A stretch of 64,000 bases of DNA. It comes from Pseudomonas sp. LP_7_YM. GTDB taxonomy: Bacteria > Pseudomonadota > Gammaproteobacteria > Pseudomonadales > Pseudomonadaceae. The first letter of the stretch is position 1; every line of letters starts with the position of its first letter. Both the position numbers and the translations under genes were made by a program. The notes under the pieces are model-generated. The model was given only the letters and a program-made list of their open reading frames with translations. It made no database searches and was not told the origin of the DNA. The DNA is taken from assembly GCF_004364435.1 (NCBI RefSeq), contig NZ_SOCT01000001.1:806001-870000 (forward strand), in the 5' to 3' direction. Below are positions 52,676 to 61,082 of the stretch, one piece after another.

Positions 52676-53472
52676 CCGCGTTTCTGCACATCGAGCGTGA
52701 CGGCCCTGTCGTGACCGTGCGCATGAATCACCCGGACACTCGCAATGCACTGACTTCGCCGGAGCAAATAGAAGAGTTCGTGCAACTGTGCGCGAACCTG
52801 CGCCGTGACCGCTCGGCGCGCGTGATGGTGCTGACCGGCAATGGCAGTGCGTTCTGCGCCGGCGGCAACGTCAAGGACATGCGCGAGCGCAGTGGCATCT
52901 TCGCCGGTCAGCCTTATGAACTGCGCGACACGTACCGCGACGGCATCCAGCGTATTCCGCTGGCGTTGTACGAGCTGGACATCCCGATCATCGCCGCCGT
53001 CAACGGTCCGGCCATTGGTGCCGGACTGGACCTGGCCTGCATGTGCGATATCCGCCTGGCATCGCCCACTGCGGTGTTCGCCGAGAGTTTCGTGCGCCTG
53101 GGCATCGTCCCAGGTGACGGTGGCGCCTGGCTGTTGCCGCGCATCATCGGCATACCGAAAGCCAGCCTGATGGCCTTTACCGGCGACCCCATCGATGCCG
53201 CCAAGGCGCTGGACTGGGGCTTGGTGGAGCAGGTCTGCACCCATGAAACCCTGCAGTCCGAAGCTCAGGCGCTGGCCAAGCGCATTGCCAGTAATCCGGG
53301 CCACGCCTTGCGCCTGTGCAAACGGCTGCTGCGCGAAGGTCAGCACATGCGTCTGGATTCGCTGCTCGAACTGTCGGCCGCCTATCAGTCCATCGCTCAC
53401 CACACCGCCGACCATGAGGAAGCCGTGGCCGCCTTCGTCGAGAAGCGCGCGCCCAGCTACCAGGACAAGTAA
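52672..53472 (+). CDS. Enoyl-CoA hydratase/isomerase
   Basis: 266-aa crotonase. AFCAGGNVKDMRER gives the oxyanion/CoA segment, GAGLDLACMCDIRLAS the second oxyanion segment, and VRLGIVPGDGGAWLLPRIIG the active-site region, where Asp replaces one of the two classical Glu positions. ATGA overlap with the ACAD gene. Probable hydratase or isomerase for the enoyl-CoA made by the paired dehydrogenases. Confidence 0.92.
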   Translation: MTAFLHIERDGPVVTVRMNHPDTRNALTSPEQIEEFVQLCANLRRDRSARVMVLTGNGSAFCAGGNVKDMRERSGIFAGQPYELRDTYRDGIQRIPLALYELDIPIIAAVNGPAIGAGLDLACMCDIRLASPTAVFAESFVRLGIVPGDGGAWLLPRIIGIPKASLMAFTGDPIDAAKALDWGLVEQVCTHETLQSEAQALAKRIASNPGHALRLCKRLLREGQHMRLDSLLELSAAYQSIAHHTADHEEAVAAFVEKRAPSYQDK

Positions 53473-53478
53473 CTGCAC

Positions 53479-53489
53479 AACAATAAGAA
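53479..53489 (+). promoter_or_regulatory. CA motif of acyl-CoA dehydrogenase (53508)
   Basis: AACAATAAGAA, a perfect extended AAN match, just upstream of AAGGGGAG. Confidence 0.62.
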
Positions 53490-53507
53490 GGTAAGGGGAG
53501 AACCGTC

Positions 53508-54632
53508 ATGCGCCGCGTCTTTCGTGAAGATCACAACATGTTCCGTGATCAGGCCCGCCGTTTCGTCGAGCGGGAAATCGTGCCGCATCTGCATGAGTGG
53601 GAAAAAAACGGCATCGTGCCCAAGGAGCTGTGGCTCAAGGCCGGCGAAACGGGCTTGCTCTGCTCGACCGTGCCTGAGGAATATGGCGGCTCGGGGGGCG
53701 ACTTTGGGCATTCGGCGGTAATGATCGAGGAATTGGCCCGTGCCAATGCCACGGCTGTGGGCTTCACCACTCACTCGGAGATCGTCACGCCGTACATCGT
53801 TGCCTATGGCAGCGAGGAGCAGAAACAGAAGTGGCTGCCATGCATGGTCAGCGGTGAGTTAATCGGCGTGATTGCCATGAGTGAACCGGGCATCGGCAGC
53901 GACCTGCGCTCGATGCGCACCTCGTTGCGCCGCGAGGATGACGAGTACATCGTCAACGGGCAGAAAACCTTCATCACCAACGGTGGCAATGCCGGCCTTG
54001 TGGTCACCGCGACCAAGCTCGATCCCATCGCCAAAGAACTGACCCTGGTGTGCGTCGAAGAAGATCGTCCGGGGTTCTCCAAGGGCCGCTTGCTGGAAAA
54101 GATCGGTCTGAAAGGCCAAGACACCTCGGAGTTGTTTTTCGATCAAGTGCGTGTGCCCGTCGGCAATCGCCTGGGCGAGGAGGGCATGGGTTTCAAATAC
54201 CTCACCCATCAGCTGGCGTGGGAACGCTTGATCATCGCCATTCGCGCCGCGCAGTCGATCGACACCCTGCTGGAGGAAACCATCGAGTACACCCGTGAGC
54301 GCAAGGTGTTTGGCAAACCGGTACTGGACTTTCAGAACACCCGTTTCAAGCTGGCCGAGGCCAAGGCTCAGGCAACCATGCTGCGGGTATTCGTCGACGA
54401 TTGTCTGGACAAGGTCATGCGTGGTGAATTGACGCCGGACATCGCCGCCATGGCCAAACTGCTGGGTTCGGAGATGCAAGGCAAATTACTCGATGAGTTT
54501 TTGCAATTGCACGGCGGTTACGGCTTCATGAGCGAGTACAAAATCAGCAGGGCCTGGGTTGATGCCCGCGTTGCGCGGATTTACGGCGGCACTTCGGAAA
54601 TTATGAAAGAAATTATTGGTCGCACGCTTTAA
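53508..54632 (+). CDS. Acyl-CoA dehydrogenase, IVD/LCAD-like
   Basis: 374 aa. Usual domains: helical N-terminus, IAMSEPGIGSDLRSMRTS and INGGNAG-like FAD loops (FITNGGNAG), C-terminal GGYGFMSEY. Glu239 in QLAWERLIIA matches the helix-G catalytic base of isovaleryl/long-chain enzymes, while the SCAD-type position near the C-terminus is Gly (IYGGTSE). Works alone, probably as homotetramer. 35 bp after the hydratase, so in the same operon. Confidence 0.93.
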   Translation: MRRVFREDHNMFRDQARRFVEREIVPHLHEWEKNGIVPKELWLKAGETGLLCSTVPEEYGGSGGDFGHSAVMIEELARANATAVGFTTHSEIVTPYIVAYGSEEQKQKWLPCMVSGELIGVIAMSEPGIGSDLRSMRTSLRREDDEYIVNGQKTFITNGGNAGLVVTATKLDPIAKELTLVCVEEDRPGFSKGRLLEKIGLKGQDTSELFFDQVRVPVGNRLGEEGMGFKYLTHQLAWERLIIAIRAAQSIDTLLEETIEYTRERKVFGKPVLDFQNTRFKLAEAKAQATMLRVFVDDCLDKVMRGELTPDIAAMAKLLGSEMQGKLLDEFLQLHGGYGFMSEYKISRAWVDARVARIYGGTSEIMKEIIGRTL

Positions 54633-54686
54633 GGTGTGTCCTGACATGACCACCGGTCAAAGCACCCACCATTGAAGGAGACAGGC

Positions 54687-55232
54687 ATGAGCACTTCGCT
54701 GTACGACATCCCGCTGAAACAGATCGACGGCACTTCCAGCAATCTGGGTCAGTACAAAGGCAAGGTTCTGCTGCTGGTCAATGTGGCCTCCAAATGCGGC
54801 CTGACCCCGCAATACGAAGGGCTGGAGAAGCTGTACCAGAGTAAGCATGGCGAGGGCCTGGAAGTGCTGGGCTTTCCGGCGAACAACTTCAAGGAACAGG
54901 AACCTGGCAGCGACAGCGAAATCCAGTCGTTCTGCTCCACCACCTACGACGTGCACTTCCCCTTGTTCTCGAAAATCTCGGTTGCTGGCGCTGACAAGCA
55001 TCCCCTGTACAGCGAGCTGACCGCCGCCCAGCCTTCCGCCACCGGCGATGGCCCGTTCCGCGAGCGTTTGAAGGGCTATGGCATCGAGAGCGGCAACCGG
55101 CAGGAAGTGCTGTGGAATTTCGAAAAGTTTCTGGTCGGTCGCGATGGCAAGGTCATCGGTCGTTTTGCACCGGATGTCGCCGCAGATGACTCACGTTTGA
55201 CAGCCGCCATCGACGAGGCGCTGAAGGCCTGA
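54687..55232 (+). CDS. Glutathione peroxidase (BtuE-like)
   Basis: 181 aa from ATG 54687 behind AAGGAG. Catalytic residues: Cys37 (NVASKCGLT), Gln71 (FKEQEPG) and Trp143 (LWNFEKF). Reduces hydrogen peroxide or lipid hydroperoxides with thiols. It is the last gene of the operon, 54 bp after the ACAD, without a CA motif. A role in removing peroxides formed by flavin dehydrogenases or uncoupled P450 is plausible, or it may be a bystander. Confidence 0.93.
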   Translation: MSTSLYDIPLKQIDGTSSNLGQYKGKVLLLVNVASKCGLTPQYEGLEKLYQSKHGEGLEVLGFPANNFKEQEPGSDSEIQSFCSTTYDVHFPLFSKISVAGADKHPLYSELTAAQPSATGDGPFRERLKGYGIESGNRQEVLWNFEKFLVGRDGKVIGRFAPDVAADDSRLTAAIDEALKA

Positions 55233-55267
55233 TCCTCGCCCAGGCATCTGGTTGCCACTAAGAACAA

Positions 55268-55291
55268 GGCTCTGAACCTGCGTTCAGGGCC
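55268..55291 (+). terminator. Hairpin after glutathione peroxidase
   Basis: GGCTCTGAAC and GTTCAGGGCC pair with one wobble around CTGC. The tail ATTCTTTG is only moderately T-rich, so termination is possible but not certain. Confidence 0.5.
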
Positions 55292-55361
55292 ATTCTTTGA
55301 GTGGCACGTACATAGCCAGTCGCTTGGGCCTACCGCTCGGAAGCGTTCGATGGCAAGCCAC

Positions 55362-55979
55362 TCACATTTCGGGCCAGACCCCGTCGCTCATCAGGGCGTT
55401 GAAGTGGTCGCTGATTTGCGCAGGGTTATGGCAATAATCCTGGCGTACCCACCATAACCACATGGCAAGCAGCCCTCCGACCAAGCTGCGCACGGCGATC
55501 TCGCCGCGCAGCTCATCACCCCGGTAGGTCCCATACCGCTTCAGGTGTTCGCGGACCTGAATGATCAGCAGGTTTTCGAGATGGGCAAGGACGATTTCCC
55601 GCGAGGCGCCGCCCATCAACGAAGTGGTCAGCGCTGCATGGGTGCGGGTGGCCACGAATAACCATCCGCACACGTCTAGCACCACCCGCGGCCGGCCGTT
55701 GCCCGTGCCGGGCTTGACGACCGGATCGCCCATAACGCCGTAGCCTGCGACCAGCAGGTCCTCCTTGTCCCGAAAGTGGGCATAGAACGTCGACCGCGCG
55801 ACACCTGAGCGGTCCAGCAGGTCTTGCACGGTAATTTCCCGATAGTCCTTTTCCAGTGCCAGCTGGTACATCGTGGTCAACATCAGATCCCGCGTGCGTT
55901 GGGCACGCCGGGTATGTCGGTCGGCGCTGGGGTCAAAGGATTCAGGCCATTGGTTCTGCGAGGGGCTGTATTGATTCAT
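55362..55979 (-). CDS. TetR-family regulator; candidate cluster regulator
   Basis: 205 aa from ATG 55979 (MNQYSPSQ); an upstream ATG at 56093 would add 38 poorly supported residues across the operator. Helix-turn-helix: ITVQDLLDRSGVARSTFYAHFRDKEDLL in pieces (ITVQDLLDRSG, STFYAHFRDKE). C-terminal helical domain follows. It is divergent from the GMC operon, and the best dyad of the whole set (site I, 56026-56048) sits 47-69 bp upstream of its start, so autoregulation is likely and control of the other sites is a reasonable guess. Confidence 0.89.
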   Translation of the reverse strand: MNQYSPSQNQWPESFDPSADRHTRRAQRTRDLMLTTMYQLALEKDYREITVQDLLDRSGVARSTFYAHFRDKEDLLVAGYGVMGDPVVKPGTGNGRPRVVLDVCGWLFVATRTHAALTTSLMGGASREIVLAHLENLLIIQVREHLKRYGTYRGDELRGEIAVRSLVGGLLAMWLWWVRQDYCHNPAQISDHFNALMSDGVWPEM

Positions 55980-56025
55980 GGGGGGAATCTCTACGTCAGA
56001 GGCGCGGTTAATTTTTAGAGTTATT

Positions 56026-56048
56026 GGACATATTCTCGAAGAATGTCT
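56026..56048 (-). promoter_or_regulatory. Cluster operator site I (GGACAT-N11-ATGTCT)
   Basis: The most symmetric copy. On the minus strand AAGACA and AATAAC (56025-56020) are 18 bp apart, directed at the TetR gene; it also lies upstream of the GMC operon. Confidence 0.62.
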
Positions 56049-56213
56049 TTTTCGCACGGGTTCCAGACTGGCACAGGCGTCTAGGTCGAGCAAGAAAAGG
56101 GGCTAGACCCTGTTCAACAAATTGCCAGCGCCAGTCGCCGAACAGATCCGCATATCTGTCCGTTGTGCACGGGGTGGTGCAGTTCTACAGTCCTCGCACA
56201 CCTCGCAACGCAG

Positions 56214-56224
56214 AATAATAAAAA
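56214..56224 (+). promoter_or_regulatory. CA motif of the GMC oxidoreductase gene
   Basis: AATAATAAAAA reaches into the first base of the ATG; no Shine-Dalgarno sequence is visible, so the motif occupies its place. Confidence 0.6.
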
Positions 56225-57843
56225 TGCTCAAAACCTATGACTACATCATTGTGGGTGCGGGTTCGGCTGGCTGCGTCATGGCAAACCGGCTGTCCCACAA
56301 TCCAGGTGTCTCGGTGTTGTTGATCGAGAGTGGCCCGGAACACTCCAGCCCGTTGATCTCGATGCCGCGTGGCATTGGCAAGTTGCTCGCAGCCGGTAAC
56401 CCGCACGTTTGGGACTATCAGGCCTCGCGTGGTGAGGGGATGGCCGATGAGCTGTGGCTCAAGGGCAGGGCGATCGGCGGTTCCAGTTCGGTCAACGGCA
56501 TGGTCTACGTACGAGGGGCTCCGGCCGATTACGATGCCTGGGAGGCGCAAGGCTGCGAGGGCTGGGGCTGGAAGGACATCGGACGGCAGTTCGTGGCGCT
56601 GGAAGACCATCAACTGGGCAGCGCACAGTGGCGCGGCACGGGCGGCCCGTTGAAGGTCAGCATTCACCCCGCCAACGACGAATTGTGCGACGCCGTCATC
56701 GCCGCCGCCGGGCAGGCCGGGATACCGCGTGTGGCCGATACCAACGATGTCGACGCGGTGGGTCATGGCGGATTTGGCTATCAGCCTCAAACCACCTGGG
56801 GCGGTCAACGCTTCAGCGCAGCCAAGGCGTTTCTTGACCCCGTGCGTGACCGCCCCAACCTGACGGTGATGACGGCCAGTACCGTGCAGCGCATCGAATT
56901 CGAAGGTGACCGCGCAGTGGCCGTTCAGGTGCGCAATACCTCAGGGCTGCACAGCATTGGCATCAGGCGCGAGGCGGTCCTATGCGCCGGTGCCATCGAG
57001 ACACCAAAGCTCTTGCAGCTATCAGGCATCGGCCCAGCCGAATTGCTTTCCGGGCTTGGCATCCAGGTCGTCAGCGATTCGGCCAATGTCGGCCGCAATC
57101 TGCGCGAGCACCTGTATATCGCGATGCAGTATCGGGTGACGCGTGGAAGTTTTAACCATTGCTTCGCCGGCTTCGGGCTGGTGCGGTCGTTGCTCAACTA
57201 TTTTGTCCGCAAGAAAGGTCCGATGACCCATGCGGCCCACGAGGCCGGGGGGTTCGTCAAAACCCGCACAGGCCTGGAGCGGCCCGACGCGCAAATCGGC
57301 GTCAGCCTGTATTCGATGCTCGGTGATGGCAACCGGGTGATGATCGATAAGGAACCCGGCCTGACCCTCGGCGGTTATTTTCTACAACCGCAAAGTCAGG
57401 GCGAGATACGTATCCAGTCGACGGACCCGGCGGTCCCGCCGCTGATCGATGCCAATTACCTGAGTGCCGAAATCGATCGCGTGGCCGGCGTCGCGTTGGT
57501 GCGCTGGCTACGTCGATTGGCGGCCCAGCCTGCGCTCAAGCCTTTCATCGTCGCTGAGTTGACCCCGGGTATCGAGGCGCAGACCGACGAGCAGATCCTG
57601 GGCGCTTTGCGGCACTACGGGCAGACCGCCTTTCACGTCAGCGGGACGTGTCGCATGGGCGCCGATACCGATTCGGTGGTCGATCTGCAGCTCAAGGTGC
57701 GCGGGGTCAAAGGGTTGCGGGTGGTCGACACCTCGGTCATGCCCACCCTGGTCTCCGGCAACACCAACGCCCCGGCCATGGCCATCGCCATGCGCGCGGC
57801 GGAAATCATCACCGGCCGCCTTGAAGGAGCAGCGCACCCATGA
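56224..57843 (+). CDS. GMC-family FAD oxidoreductase (choline-dehydrogenase-like)
   Basis: 539 aa from ATG 56224 (MLKTYDYIIVGAGSAG). GMC signatures: the N-terminal dinucleotide motif, GGSSSVNGMVYVRG, GAIETPKLLQLSGIG, and catalytic His471 (FHVSGTCRMG) and Asn515 (GNTNAPAM), the 44-residue spacing of choline oxidase. It probably oxidises a primary alcohol to an aldehyde for the adjoining aldehyde dehydrogenase, whose start overlaps its stop (ATGA). Such a pair could turn a diterpene alcohol into the resin acid. The leader has no obvious ribosome-binding site. Confidence 0.92.
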   Translation: MLKTYDYIIVGAGSAGCVMANRLSHNPGVSVLLIESGPEHSSPLISMPRGIGKLLAAGNPHVWDYQASRGEGMADELWLKGRAIGGSSSVNGMVYVRGAPADYDAWEAQGCEGWGWKDIGRQFVALEDHQLGSAQWRGTGGPLKVSIHPANDELCDAVIAAAGQAGIPRVADTNDVDAVGHGGFGYQPQTTWGGQRFSAAKAFLDPVRDRPNLTVMTASTVQRIEFEGDRAVAVQVRNTSGLHSIGIRREAVLCAGAIETPKLLQLSGIGPAELLSGLGIQVVSDSANVGRNLREHLYIAMQYRVTRGSFNHCFAGFGLVRSLLNYFVRKKGPMTHAAHEAGGFVKTRTGLERPDAQIGVSLYSMLGDGNRVMIDKEPGLTLGGYFLQPQSQGEIRIQSTDPAVPPLIDANYLSAEIDRVAGVALVRWLRRLAAQPALKPFIVAELTPGIEAQTDEQILGALRHYGQTAFHVSGTCRMGADTDSVVDLQLKVRGVKGLRVVDTSVMPTLVSGNTNAPAMAIAMRAAEIITGRLEGAAHP

Positions 57844-59327
57844 GCATTCCATTCACTCAACTCGACAAACTGTACATCGCGGGGCAGTGGGTTGCGGTCC
57901 GGGACACCGAGGCGGTGCTTAACCCTGCAACCGAGGCGGTGATCGGCCATGCGCCGCTGGGCGATCACAGCAGTGCTGACGCCGCCATCGATGCCGCACG
58001 GCAAGCGTTCGACCGGGGCCCCTGGCCGCAACTGTCGACTTTCGAGCGGGCGGGATATTTGCGCCGCCTGCACGCCGAACTGGTAACCGAGCGCGACGCC
58101 ATCGCCGCGCTGATCATCGCAGAGGTCGGCTGTTCTCAAGGCGTCACGTATGGCATGCAGGTGGATATGCCGTTGCGTCATGTGTTGACCGCTATCGATC
58201 AATCGTTGAGCGATCAACCGCGACCGATTGCTACTCAGACGGCGGTGAATCCATTCAACCCCGGCGGTCCTCTGTTGCTGGGCAGCGGCAGTATCGAGCG
58301 TGAGCCCATAGGCGTCGTGGCGGGCATCACCGGCTACAACTTCCCGTTCCTGCTTAATCTGGCGAAGATCTTTCCGGCTTTGCTGGCAGGCAATACCTTG
58401 GTGCTCAAACCTTCACCCTTCACTCCGTATTCGGCGCTGTTGTTCGGGCAACTGGCCGAGCGCATCGGCTTGCCGGCCGGGGTGCTGAATATTGTCACGG
58501 GTGGGCCTCAGGTCGGTGCCATGCTCAGCACTGATCCGCGGGTGGACATGGTCTCGTTTACCGGCTCCGAGGCGGTCGGCATCAGCATCATGAGTCAGGC
58601 GTCTGCGACGCTCAAGCGCGTACATCTGGAATTGGGCGGTAAATCGGCACTGATCGTGCGTGCCGACGCAGATATCCAGACCGCCGGCATGGCCGCGGTC
58701 GGTGGCCTGACCGTGAATGCGGGGCAGGGCTGCGCACTGTTGACCCGCTTCGTCGTGCACGAGTCGATTCGCTCCGCGTTCATTCAGACCGCACAGGCTA
58801 TCGCCAGCCAAATCAAGATCGGCGACCCCAGCGACCCGACGGTGATGATGGGGCCGCTGATACGGGAGTCGCAGCGCGCCAAGGTTCAAGGCTTCATTGA
58901 CCGGGGACGCGACAGCGGGGCCACCCTGGTCTGCGGCGGCGGGCGTCCTGCGCACCTGTCCCAAGGCTATTTCAGCGACATCACGCTGTTTGACGATGTG
59001 CGCAACGACATGGAAATCGCTCAGGAAGAAATCTTCGGCCCGGTGGGCGTGACGATTGGGTTCGACACCGACGAAGAGGCCCTGAGCATTGCCAACGATT
59101 CGCGCTTCGGCCTCAACGGCGGGGTGTACACCGCCGATGCTGCGGTGGGACTGGACATGGCGCGGCGGATCCGCGCCGGCAGCGTGTACCTCAATGGCGG
59201 TGGCGGGCAGATGCCCTATGCCCCCATCGGCGGCTACAAACGCTCGGGCATCGGCCGCGAATTCGGACCCGACTGGCTCAAAGAGTTCACCCAGGAAAAA
59301 TCCATCATCTACCCCATCGGGCGCTAA
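57840..59327 (+). CDS. NAD(P)-dependent aldehyde dehydrogenase
   Basis: 495-aa ALDH. Catalytic Glu in HLELGGKSALIV and Cys298 in NAGQGCALL; IGVVAGITGYNFPFLLN and SVYLNGGGGQ are standard family segments. It is coupled to the GMC gene by ATGA. It should oxidise the aldehyde product to a carboxylate, feeding the CoA ligase. Downstream 49 bp later lies the second DUF1302 gene. Confidence 0.94.
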   Translation: MSIPFTQLDKLYIAGQWVAVRDTEAVLNPATEAVIGHAPLGDHSSADAAIDAARQAFDRGPWPQLSTFERAGYLRRLHAELVTERDAIAALIIAEVGCSQGVTYGMQVDMPLRHVLTAIDQSLSDQPRPIATQTAVNPFNPGGPLLLGSGSIEREPIGVVAGITGYNFPFLLNLAKIFPALLAGNTLVLKPSPFTPYSALLFGQLAERIGLPAGVLNIVTGGPQVGAMLSTDPRVDMVSFTGSEAVGISIMSQASATLKRVHLELGGKSALIVRADADIQTAGMAAVGGLTVNAGQGCALLTRFVVHESIRSAFIQTAQAIASQIKIGDPSDPTVMMGPLIRESQRAKVQGFIDRGRDSGATLVCGGGRPAHLSQGYFSDITLFDDVRNDMEIAQEEIFGPVGVTIGFDTDEEALSIANDSRFGLNGGVYTADAAVGLDMARRIRAGSVYLNGGGGQMPYAPIGGYKRSGIGREFGPDWLKEFTQEKSIIYPIGR

Positions 59328-59351
59328 GCAGAGCGAGCCGACAGAGCCATC

Positions 59352-59365
59352 AATAATAAAAATAA
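59352..59365 (+). promoter_or_regulatory. CA motif of the second DUF1302 gene
   Basis: AATAATAAAAATAA, five AAN steps, before AAAAGGTAAAACG and the ATG at 59377. The leader closely resembles that of the first DUF1302 gene. Confidence 0.65.
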
Positions 59366-59376
59366 AAGGTAAAACG

Positions 59377-61032
59377 ATGAAAGACATAACCAGATTTGAC
59401 CGCAGGGTGGTGACCCGTAGCGCTATTACGCTACTGATGCTGGGGGCCGGAGGAACGGTGCGCGCCGACTCCATCGACCTGGCTAACCCCGATTATCAGC
59501 TGCGCTGGGACAACACGGTGCGCTACACGCTGGGGGTGCGTGCCGAGAAGCAGGACAGCCGGATCATGAACAACCCGAACTATGACGAATCCGACGGCAA
59601 GTTCGACAAGGGTGACGTGGTGACCAATCGCGTGGATGTGCTCAGCGAGGTGGATTTCTCTTACCTCAACGACTGGGGCGCACGCGTCAGTGGCGCAGGC
59701 TGGTATGACCAGGCGTACCACGATCATGACGTCGAGCCGAGCAACCCGGCCTACGGCACCAGCTACAAGAACGACCACTACAGCTCCCAGGTCAGCCGGT
59801 ACGTCAACGGTCCTTCGGCGGAGTTGCTTGACGCGTTCGTCTGGAAGAACTTTTCCCTGGCCGGTGCCCTGGTCAACGTCAAGGTCGGGCGGCAAACCAA
59901 CTATTGGGGGGAGGGGTTGTTATTTGCAGCGCATGCCATTTCCTATTCACAGGCACCGACCGATGGGGTGAAGGCGGTGACCAGTCCCGGCATCGAGATC
60001 AAGGAAGTTTTTCTGCCGGTTGGGCAGATCTCCGCCAGGGCCCAGGTCACCGACTCGCTGACGCTGGCGGCGCAGTATTTTTATGAGTGGGACAACACCC
60101 GCTTGCCCTATGGCGGAACCTATTTCGCGCCCGCCGACCCGTTTTTCGAGGGCACGGATCGGCTACCGCTAGGGGATGGGCAGTACCTCAATCATGCGTC
60201 GTCGAAGTTCGGTCGCGACGGCGCCAACTGGGGTGTCATGGCGAAGCTGAATGTCGAATCCCTGGAATCCAACTTTGGCGCCTACTATCGCCAGTTCGAC
60301 GATTACCAGCCATGGCTGGCGCCAGAGCTGCGCCTGGCGCAGGGCGACTATCTGCTGGTCTATCCGCGTAGTGTGAAACTGGCCGGTTTGAGTTTCTCCA
60401 GGGTGATCAATTCCGTCGCCGTGGGCAGTGATCTTTCATACCGCATGAACGGCGCGTTGAATGCCACGGGCGTTGACCCTACCGACGACGAAGGGCCACG
60501 TGGCGACAGCCTGCACTTCATCATCAATGGCGTTTACATGATGCCGCGCAGCTTTCTCGCAGAGAACGCGACGGTAGTGGGTGAATTCGCCTACAGCCAT
60601 CTGGAGCGCATCACTGAGCACAAGGAACTCTACAACGGCGAAGGCCACCCCGGCTGTGTCGATCAACGGACCGGTGTTGCTGGCTCCGGGGGCGTCTCGG
60701 ACGGCTGCTCGACGCGCGATTACTACGGCGTCGCGCTCAATTTCACGCCCAGCTATCTGTCGGTGTTTCCGTCCTGGGATCTGGACGTTCCGATCACCCT
60801 CAATTACGGCTTGCATGGCAACGCCGCAGTGGCCGGTGGTGGTAACGAGGGGGCGTTGTTGTGGTCCGCCGGACTCAAGGCGACCTACGCACAACGGTAT
60901 GAATTCGGCCTGCGTTACGCAGATACCACCGCGCAATCGAAAACCCTGGCTAGCAATACCGTAGGGGGCAATGGTGGCGTGGGCGGCACGGATCGCGGCT
61001 GGCTGGCGTTCACCTTCAAGACCTCTTTTTAG
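59377..61032 (+). CDS. DUF1302 family outer-membrane protein (copy 2)
   Basis: 551 aa from ATG 59377 behind AAAAGGT; an earlier in-frame ATG lies within the aldehyde dehydrogenase gene and is rejected. Hydrophobic N-terminus, processed near VRADSIDL. The mature part repeats motifs of copy 1 (RWDNTVRY, NYDESDGKF, SYLNDWGAR) and ends with the same LAFTFKTSF. Probable lipophilic-substrate barrel protein. It belongs to the GMC-ALDH operon. Confidence 0.88.
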   Translation: MKDITRFDRRVVTRSAITLLMLGAGGTVRADSIDLANPDYQLRWDNTVRYTLGVRAEKQDSRIMNNPNYDESDGKFDKGDVVTNRVDVLSEVDFSYLNDWGARVSGAGWYDQAYHDHDVEPSNPAYGTSYKNDHYSSQVSRYVNGPSAELLDAFVWKNFSLAGALVNVKVGRQTNYWGEGLLFAAHAISYSQAPTDGVKAVTSPGIEIKEVFLPVGQISARAQVTDSLTLAAQYFYEWDNTRLPYGGTYFAPADPFFEGTDRLPLGDGQYLNHASSKFGRDGANWGVMAKLNVESLESNFGAYYRQFDDYQPWLAPELRLAQGDYLLVYPRSVKLAGLSFSRVINSVAVGSDLSYRMNGALNATGVDPTDDEGPRGDSLHFIINGVYMMPRSFLAENATVVGEFAYSHLERITEHKELYNGEGHPGCVDQRTGVAGSGGVSDGCSTRDYYGVALNFTPSYLSVFPSWDLDVPITLNYGLHGNAAVAGGGNEGALLWSAGLKATYAQRYEFGLRYADTTAQSKTLASNTVGGNGGVGGTDRGWLAFTFKTSF

Positions 61033-61082
61033 ACCCCCCGACACTTCACCTGACCAACAATAACCCTTCAGGAGAAACGCCT

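Noticed and set aside
59089..59376. Longer start for the second DUF1302 protein
   Set aside because: It would lie inside the aldehyde dehydrogenase gene; ATG 59377 has a ribosome-binding site, a signal-peptide-like N-terminus and matches copy 1.
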